Shown here piece by piece: positions 58,399 to 64,000 of a stretch of DNA of 64,000 nucleotides. Within the stretch, counting starts at the first letter, position 1, and the number at the start of each line of letters is the position of its first letter. The stretch lies in assembly GCA_009711825.1 (NCBI GenBank), contig VEMY01000032.1:1-64000 (forward strand). The letters run 5' to 3'. This stretch comes from Bacillota bacterium (lineage in GTDB: Bacteria; Bacillota; Proteinivoracia; UBA4975; VEMY01). The position numbers were made by a program, and so were the translations under genes. The notes beneath the pieces were generated by a model. It was not told the DNA's origin. It worked only from the letters and a program-made list of their open reading frames with translations, and searched no databases.

Positions 58399-61077
58399 CT
58401 AACGTGAAAGCTCTGCGGACAACAACCTCAGCAGCTCGGCGCGCTTCAGGGGCTTTGCCAAATGACCATTACAGCCAGCCTCCATCATCGTCATGACCTC
58501 GTCATCATAGGCATAGGCGGTTAGTGCAATTAGCTTGACCGGCTGCCGCCCCTGGGCCCTCTCTATTTGCCGTATCAGCTTCGTCGCTTCTAACCCGTTG
58601 AGCTTCGGCATCTGTATATCCATTAGAATTAAATCATACAAATTGGTCTTAAACTTGGAAACAGCCTCTTGGCCATTACAAGCAATATCAAGTTGCACAC
58701 CGGTGTTCCGCAGAAATGCACTGATTAACATTCGGGAGTCTTCTGAATCCTCTGCCAGCAGCACCCGCTCGCCACTACCTATAAAAGCTGGATGGCTCCC
58801 AGGACCAATGTTTTTTGAAATTGCAATCGTTTCCCGCAAATGTGCGTAAAGTTCCGCTTGCCGAATTGGCTTTGTCAAATAATTGTTAGCGCCAATTGAG
58901 GCGTTAAGGCAGAGAAACCGGTCGATATCCCCTGGCTTAATCAAGACCAGGACTTGTGCCTGTTCATACAATGACTGAATTCTCGATATACACTCCGCCA
59001 AGTCTGGGGTTTCCCAGGCAATGAGCAAGAGAACTTGTCCCCTGGGATTTCCCTCCTGGGCGAGGATAAACGTTTCAAATTCTAATTTATCGCCAAAACA
59101 ATTAACTCGTGTGCCCGCGAGCATTGACCCGATTGCTTTCCTGGTCACCCAACAGCTGTCCAAGACAATAATCTCTCCAGCGAAGGCAGGTGGTTGCAAC
59201 GGGGCAGCCATCTGCTCAGTGGCAACCAGCCGAGCATTGAAGCAAAATTTGCTGCCCTTGCCCGGTTCGCTGGTCACCGTAATTGTTCCGCCCATTAGGT
59301 GCACTAAGTGCCTGACAATTGAAAGTCCCAACCCGCTGCTGCTGCGAACCTCCCCAGCGCTGGCTTGATGTTGAGTAAAGGGTTCAAAAATATACACTTG
59401 TTTATGGACCGGAATTCCAATGCCTGTATCAGAGACCGAAAACAACAATTCATCGGGATTTGAACCTCGTGTTACCTGTAGAAAGACATTACCGTCGGAG
59501 GTGTTTTTTATTGCATTCTGCAGAAGGTTGATCAGAACCTGACGCAGGCGAATTGGATCTCCCAGTCGCTCTTCCTGAATTCCCGGCTCTATGTACCAGG
59601 CGAAAGCGAGGCCCTTTTTCAGCGCTGAGATCCCCATGTACTCACCAATTTCCTCAATCAGCTTCAGCACGCTAAATCTGGTTTCGGTCAGCTGCGTCGC
59701 CCCAGCCTCCAGTTTAGATATATCCATTATATTATTTATAAGCTCCAACAGATGATTGCCGGCAGTGGCAAAAACCCGGACGTAATGCTCTTGCTCGCTG
59801 GTCAGTTCTGTGTCATTCATCAGGTCACCCATGCCGATTATTGAGTTAAGGGTGGTCCGGATCTCATGACTGACATTGGCCAGGTACTGTCCCTTCAGCT
59901 GGTTTGCGGCCTCCGCAGCAGCAACTTCCTGACGCCAACGTGTTTCCTCGCATTTTTGAGCTGTAATATCTTCATGGCTGACAATAAACTGTTCTCCTGG
60001 GGCCTCCATCCGCCGAATCCGCCACAACCCCCACTTGTTTGAGCCCTGAACAGAACACATATGTTCAAATTCCCGCAGCTCTTCGCCGCTGGCAACCAGT
60101 GCCCCTAATTCCGCCAGCACCCGCTGACAGGCGGTATTTTTACCCCCGGACAACAATCCGCAGAGTTCGGCAAAATTACTCCCCACTAGTACATCTTTGC
60201 CTGCTGGCAGAGTCAATCTGTTCTGTATGCTTTCCAGCCAGGGATTGTTATAAGCCAAGATATTGGCTTTCGCATCGAGAACCAGTATTTGATTTGTCAC
60301 ACTGTCGCCGATTGAGCGCAGCAATTTCTCAGACACCTTCCGCTCCGCCTCGGCCCTTTTTTGCTCACTGACATCATTGACGATGGAAAACAATAGTGGC
60401 TTGCTGTCAGAGAAAATCGGACCGCTGTAGATCTCCACATCCCGCAGCTCTCCGGATGCCAGACGATGTTTCAGCAAGAAATGCTGATGACCAGACGCAA
60501 TTGTCTGGTTAATGTTCGCCATAACTTCCTCCTGGCTCTGGATGTTAATGTCGGTCAACTTCAATGAAGTCAACTCTTCCCGGGAATAGCCGTAAAAATT
60601 ACATGCGGCAGTGTTGGCGTCAACAATTTCCGTTGTGACTGTGTCAATGAGCAAAATAACGGCATGGCTAGTCTCAAACAAACTCTTACAAATCTTGCTA
60701 CAGTCTTGATTAGCAACTTCACAATCCAATGCCGTCTGGCACAGCCCTATATAGCCCAGGAAGTCACCTGTTTCTGAGCTAAGCGGCTGCCCTTCTAATG
60801 TCACCCATTTATAAACCCCGTCACGATGCATCAGGCGGACAGTATGTGAAAACGGTTTTCGTCGCTCAAAATGAGTCTGAAACGTCTCCAGAAAAGACTG
60901 CAAATCCGCGCTGTATACACCCTGATACCACCCATTACCCGCTTCTTCAGCTGCAGTTTTGCCCCGAAACTGCAGCCATGCTTTATTGAAATACACGACT
61001 GTGCCATTCTGATTAGCATACCAGAGCGGCGCAGAAAGTACATCCCAACCAGGGGTCAAGATGGCAATTTCGGCCAT
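58399..61077 (-). CDS. Hybrid histidine kinase, PAS-PAS-PAS-HK-pseudoREC-REC
   Basis: The 892-residue protein has three PAS domains (about 10-115, 125-245, 255-385), HisKA with H404 (LANVSHEIRTTLNS), HATPase (KNTSDGNVFLQV, SDTGIGIP, SSGLGLSIVRHLVHLMGG), a receiver-like domain whose Asp site is replaced (LLLIAWETP, about 640-755), and a complete receiver (775-892, LILMDIQMPKLNG). It has no HPt, so it would depend on the HPt of the other kinases. ATG 61077 has GGAGGTG 5 nt upstream. First gene of the operon. Confidence 0.92.
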   Translation of the reverse strand: MAEIAILTPGWDVLSAPLWYANQNGTVVYFNKAWLQFRGKTAAEEAGNGWYQGVYSADLQSFLETFQTHFERRKPFSHTVRLMHRDGVYKWVTLEGQPLSSETGDFLGYIGLCQTALDCEVANQDCSKICKSLFETSHAVILLIDTVTTEIVDANTAACNFYGYSREELTSLKLTDINIQSQEEVMANINQTIASGHQHFLLKHRLASGELRDVEIYSGPIFSDSKPLLFSIVNDVSEQKRAEAERKVSEKLLRSIGDSVTNQILVLDAKANILAYNNPWLESIQNRLTLPAGKDVLVGSNFAELCGLLSGGKNTACQRVLAELGALVASGEELREFEHMCSVQGSNKWGLWRIRRMEAPGEQFIVSHEDITAQKCEETRWRQEVAAAEAANQLKGQYLANVSHEIRTTLNSIIGMGDLMNDTELTSEQEHYVRVFATAGNHLLELINNIMDISKLEAGATQLTETRFSVLKLIEEIGEYMGISALKKGLAFAWYIEPGIQEERLGDPIRLRQVLINLLQNAIKNTSDGNVFLQVTRGSNPDELLFSVSDTGIGIPVHKQVYIFEPFTQHQASAGEVRSSSGLGLSIVRHLVHLMGGTITVTSEPGKGSKFCFNARLVATEQMAAPLQPPAFAGEIIVLDSCWVTRKAIGSMLAGTRVNCFGDKLEFETFILAQEGNPRGQVLLLIAWETPDLAECISRIQSLYEQAQVLVLIKPGDIDRFLCLNASIGANNYLTKPIRQAELYAHLRETIAISKNIGPGSHPAFIGSGERVLLAEDSEDSRMLISAFLRNTGVQLDIACNGQEAVSKFKTNLYDLILMDIQMPKLNGLEATKLIRQIERAQGRQPVKLIALTAYAYDDEVMTMMEAGCNGHLAKPLKRAELLRLLSAELSR

Positions 61078-61256
61078 TAATACACCTCCGCGCATAATTT
61101 TGCTTTACAAATCTAGACGAATACCAACTCTCACTTGTCAACATACAGTATAAACTCTAATTTAGTGTACTTTGACAAGCCTTACCCATTACCTCCCAAC
61201 GACACACCCAAAAACAGGGGCAAAACCTGCTCAATATTAATGTCCCTAGTGCTCAC

Positions 61257-61284
61257 AAAAAAGAACTGCCCGAAGGCAGTCCTT
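61257..61284 (-). terminator. Terminator after the nitroreductase region
   Basis: ACTGCC-CGAA-GGCAGT hairpin followed on the minus strand by TTCTTTTTT. The stretch 61,078-61,256 shows no gene; it should hold the promoter of the signalling operon. Confidence 0.85.
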
Positions 61285-61290
61285 TAGGGA

Positions 61291-61873
61291 TTATGGTTGA
61301 TATAGATTATAGAAAACCAATTGCTCCAGTGACTTCTTGGCCTGGATTTTCGGGGGAGAATCCGGGTAACCGAAAGCGATAATCTCCGAGGCAATACTGT
61401 CTGCCGGTAAATGCAACAGGCTCCCTACTTTTGTAACATCAAAGTACGAAACCCAAGTCGAATAGATGCCAGCCGACAACGCCTGCAGAACCATATGGGT
61501 GCCTGGAATCTTCGTCTGATGCTCTTCCATATTCAGGCTGCCGTAAAGTTCGTTGTCCAGCGCCCGAAATTCCGCCGCCAAATGGGGAAACCGCGCCGCC
61601 TGCACATCTCTGCCTCCCCGTTCAGCCGCCACAATTACAGTTACCAAGACAATTAACAATGGCGCTGATTTCAACCAGCGCTGATTATAGGCAGCCTCGG
61701 CGACCTGGGCAATCAAGTCTTTATCGGTAAGTACACCAAATTTCCAGGACTGTTCATTTCCACCCGAGGGCGACAGCCTGCCCGCTTCTAATATTGATTG
61801 GCACCACTTCCTTCGGAATTGGCTTGTCGCTGAACTTGCGTACGCTACAACGTTTGGCGAGTAAATCCAGCAT
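61291..61873 (-). pseudogene. Nitroreductase-family gene with one frameshift
   Basis: The N-terminal part reads MLDLLAKRCSVRKFSDKPIP from ATG 61873 (GAGGAGGAG upstream), typical of nitroreductases, up to KEVV. The remainder continues in another frame from SILEAGRLSPSGGNEQSWKF through APLLIVLVT and SLNMEEH to YNLYQP. A single extra base near 61800-61801 (GG) joins the two: removing it gives KEVVQSILEAGRLSPSGGNE. With the shift corrected it is a complete FMN-dependent nitroreductase of about 193 residues. Either a real loss of function or a sequencing/assembly error. Neither half-frame alone is a sensible gene. Confidence 0.82.
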
Positions 61874-62095
61874 AAATCTCCTCCTCGTCTGAAAACATAT
61901 TTCTTTTTGTCTCCCAAACCAGATAATCGCTTGCGTTTGTATACCAAATAGCCCAAAAGGGCTATTTTTTTTGAATATTTCACCCTCCAGCCTCATATAT
62001 CTAGCTCACCTGCACAATTTTCAGACATCCCGGCATAATTCCGGAAAAAATTGGCAGAATACCCGCTACCAAAAAAATAAGGAGGTGCAAGAAAC

Positions 62096-63043
62096 ATGCG
62101 GAACAAACTCTTAATTATTACTGCCGCATTGGTGTTGGTTCTTACCCCAGGTATTGGGCAAACGGCTGAGAACTCTTGGGATAACTTGGTATGGGTAGAC
62201 ATGGCCAGTGACAAACCTGCCATCGCAGGCATAAACCCAATGGGGAATAATATATCTGGCAAACCCACTGCCTTGGACATCGTAGGTGAAACAGCAGGAC
62301 GCTACGCAATAGATGAAAATTATATGTATTTTGAGCTTCATATCAATGGACTTGTTGATTTAGAAAGCAACCATCAATTATCATGGACTGCGCACTTTTT
62401 CCTGACCGACAAAACTTTCCCAAAAAACACCGGTGAGTTTAATCAGGCCATCTTGATGGTTGGGTTGCAAACTAGTAAAAGCGGCAATAAATCCGACATA
62501 AAGATTGTATTAGGTAAACTCGGAAGCCCGGGACAGAACCTAACGGTTCTCCGAACCTACAATCATGAAGATTACTATCAGTTGCCTGTTGACAGTAAGA
62601 TAGTGCGCTGGAAAGTCCCCTTTAACCATCTCAAAGAAAATATCGATACTGCACTATATTACACCATGACCACCACAACCGATAACAATTTTGCGCCAAA
62701 TACTGATTGGTTCGGCTGGCAACTCCTGGAGTTAGACGACGACAACGGCGATGACAATGGCGACGACAACGGTGATGACAATGGCGATGACAATGGTGAT
62801 GACAACGGCGACGACAACGGTGATGACAATGGCGACGACAACGGTGATGACAATGGCGATGACAATGGTGATGACAACGGTGATGACAACGGCGACGACA
62901 ACGGTGATGACAACGGCGACGACAACGGTGATGATGACACCGAAGAGAGCCTCCCGGTCACCGGTGGCGCCACCATGCCACTGTTTGCACTAGGCTACAG
63001 CGCAGTGGCAGCTGGCTTCTTGCTGCTTAAGCACTACCTGTAG
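62096..63043 (+). CDS. Surface protein with Asp/Gly/Asn repeats and LPVTG sorting signal
   Basis: The 315-residue exported protein has a signal peptide (MRNKLLIITAALVLVLTPG, cut near TAE), a domain of about 190 residues with beta-strand pattern (ENYMYFELHINGLVDLES, LSWTAHFFLTDK), about 16 copies of the four-residue unit GDDN (about 215-282), then the LPVTGG sortase motif and a hydrophobic C-terminal segment ending LLKHYL. The tail is less basic than usual. AAGGAGG lies 10 nt before ATG 62096. It is probably a cell-wall-anchored protein; the acidic repeat would bind cations or form a flexible stalk. Confidence 0.83.
   Translation: MRNKLLIITAALVLVLTPGIGQTAENSWDNLVWVDMASDKPAIAGINPMGNNISGKPTALDIVGETAGRYAIDENYMYFELHINGLVDLESNHQLSWTAHFFLTDKTFPKNTGEFNQAILMVGLQTSKSGNKSDIKIVLGKLGSPGQNLTVLRTYNHEDYYQLPVDSKIVRWKVPFNHLKENIDTALYYTMTTTTDNNFAPNTDWFGWQLLELDDDNGDDNGDDNGDDNGDDNGDDNGDDNGDDNGDDNGDDNGDDNGDDNGDDNGDDNGDDNGDDNGDDDTEESLPVTGGATMPLFALGYSAVAAGFLLLKHYL
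62738..62937 (+). repeat. 12-bp tandem repeat encoding GDDN units
   Basis: About 16 imperfect copies of a 12-bp unit in which GAC/GAT, AAC/AAT and GGC/GGT alternate by third-base changes, so the amino acid sequence stays constant while the DNA varies. It is inside the LPVTG protein. Unit count may change by slippage. Confidence 0.93.
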
Positions 63044-63053
63044 GTTGATACCA

Positions 63054-63090
63054 ACACTGACCAACCCTATTGGCTGGTCAGTGTTTTTTT
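63054..63090 (+). terminator. Terminator after the LPVTG protein gene
   Basis: ACACTGACCA and TGGTCAGTGT form a 10-bp stem around an 11-nt loop, followed by seven T residues. It also adjoins the convergent exonuclease gene. Confidence 0.87.
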
Positions 63091-63844
63091 ATAGCGCTAA
63101 TTCTAACCCCACTGGGCAATGATCGCTGCCCATTACCTCTGCTTCAATCTGCGCGTCCGTCAGTTTGTCTTTCAGTCGTTGTGAAACCAGAAAATAATCA
63201 ATTCTCCAGCCGGAATTCCGCTCCCGCGCGTTACGCATATATGACCACCATGTGTATGCGCCGGTTTTCTCGGGATAAAAGTGCCGGAAAGTGTCAATAA
63301 AGCCTTGCTCCAAGAGCAGACCAAACTTCTCCCGCTCCTCATCAGTAAACCCGGCATTCTTCCGATTAGCAGCCGGATTTTTGATATCAATCTCTTTATG
63401 GGCCACATTCAAGTCGCCGCAAACAATAACCGGCTTTTGCCCATCCAACTCTCTGACGTAGTTACGGAAAACATCCTCCCATTCCATTCGGTAGTCCAGC
63501 CGGGCGAGCCCGCGTTGGGAATTGGGAGTGTAGACATTGACCAAATAGAACTCCTCGAACTCCAGGCGGATTACCCGCCCTTCCTGGTCATGCTCCTCAA
63601 TACCCAGTCCGTATTCCACCGATACTGGTTCCCTGCGGCTGAATACCGCCGTGCCCGAATAACCTTTCTTAACAGCGTAATTCCAATACTGTCGGTAGCC
63701 AGGCAACTCCAGCTCCACCTGCCCCGGTTGCAATTTGGTTTCCTGCAGGCAGATAATATCGCTATCTGCCCCTTCAATAAACTCAAGGCAGCCCTTCTTA
63801 ATACAAGCCCGGAGGCCGTTGACATTCCAGGATATAAGTTTCAA
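63089..63844 (-). CDS. Exodeoxyribonuclease III / AP endonuclease
   Basis: This base-excision repair enzyme cuts at abasic sites and removes 3' blocking ends. The 251-residue protein has [23 protein letters not shown] (metal Glu), [41 protein letters not shown] (Asp/Asn catalytic pair), and [11 protein letters not shown] (catalytic His) in the right order for the ExoA/XthA family. ATG 63844 has a GGGGGAGA site upstream. The following stretch to 64,000 is AT-rich without a gene. Confidence 0.95.
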   Translation of the reverse strand: MKLISWNVNGLRACIKKGCLEFIEGADSDIICLQETKLQPGQVELELPGYRQYWNYAVKKGYSGTAVFSRREPVSVEYGLGIEEHDQEGRVIRLEFEEFYLVNVYTPNSQRGLARLDYRMEWEDVFRNYVRELDGQKPVIVCGDLNVAHKEIDIKNPAANRKNAGFTDEEREKFGLLLEQGFIDTFRHFYPEKTGAYTWWSYMRNARERNSGWRIDYFLVSQRLKDKLTDAQIEAEVMGSDHCPVGLELAL

Positions 63845-64000
63845 ATTGTCTCCCCCGCTTATTATAATAAACTTTATCGAGAGCTTGTCCCGATTATAAG
63901 TAATTTCTTTACCGGTCGTAGATTTCCTCCCTCACAGAAAAATTCAATGGTATAACTTATATTTATTATGGAATTTTATGCTATAATATTCAGTAGCGCT

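Noticed and set aside
61754-61996. Separate 80-codon gene at the start of the nitroreductase
   Set aside because: Its sequence from ATG 61873 is the true N-terminus of the nitroreductase; the rest is joined by a one-base frameshift.
62738-62937. CRISPR-like array
   Set aside because: The units are contiguous 12-bp coding repeats without spacers.
62659-62976. Minus-strand 105-codon frame made of SSPL repeats opposite the GDDN repeat
   Set aside because: It exists only because the 12-bp repeat is open in several frames; it has no ribosome site or family match.

Overview
The window looks like chromosomal DNA of an anaerobic, Gram-positive Bacillota, most likely in the Clostridia or a close neighbour. 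The signs are AGGAGG-type ribosome sites with frequent TTG and GTG starts, a T-box leader in front of tyrS, an LPxTG surface protein, SipW-like signal peptidase, glycerolipid synthesis by PlsY/PlsC, paired sporulation-type D,D-carboxypeptidases, an ApbE/FMN-lipoprotein pair, and a UGA-containing redox gene that implies selenocysteine use. The exact genus cannot be read from the sequence. No rRNA, tRNA, CRISPR array or insertion sequence was seen.

Layout. 1-2.7 kb: 5' part of a LysM protein, a NUDIX hydrolase, and a lipid pair (diacylglycerol kinase family, plsY). 2.7-9.8 kb: a tightly coupled minus-strand operon of an AddB-like helicase, a UvrD-like helicase, an Fe-S PD-(D/E)XK nuclease and RecJ. 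9.9-13.9 kb: a membrane-anchored Mrr-like nuclease, two unknown genes (one with HEXXH) and T-box-controlled tyrS. 14-20.6 kb: small metabolic and membrane genes, including msrC, plsC, a VTE5-like/VTE6-like kinase pair and a PTS EIIA. 20.6-24.7 kb: a coupled operon ABC-ATPase, PP-loop ATPase, creatininase-like, manA. 24.8-29.8 kb: two tandem D,D-carboxypeptidases, tatA-tatC, DUF488 and an exported protein. 29.8-33.2 kb: zinc-ribbon proteins, an orphan BrxF, an XPB-like helicase and a DsrE-family gene with an in-frame UGA. 33.3-41.7 kb: esterase, MerR-aldo/keto reductase operon, M24 peptidase, DinB-like protein, a tiny glycine-rich membrane peptide and a SWIM-SNF2 helicase. 41.9-44.9 kb: a 35-residue leader ORF and hairpin leader ahead of a three-gene ABC-2 exporter. 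44.9-48 kb: small exported peptide, ApbE, FMN-domain lipoprotein, SipW. 48.2-61.1 kb: a six-gene signalling operon of three hybrid histidine kinases, a REC-GspE-REC ATPase, a receiver-kinase and a LuxR-type regulator. 61.3-63.8 kb: a frameshifted nitroreductase, an LPxTG-type repeat protein and exonuclease III; 63,845-64,000 shows no gene.

The points most worth following are: (1) the DsrE-family gene at 32,864-33,214, in which UGA replaces the first cysteine of the CGTC motif and is followed by a hairpin whose loop contains GGTCT; (2) the receiver-flanked type II/IV secretion-type ATPase inside a phosphorelay operon with no pilus genes; (3) the divided AddAB-like helicase/nuclease operon; and (4) the leader peptide with two hairpins of interchangeable arms ahead of an ABC exporter.
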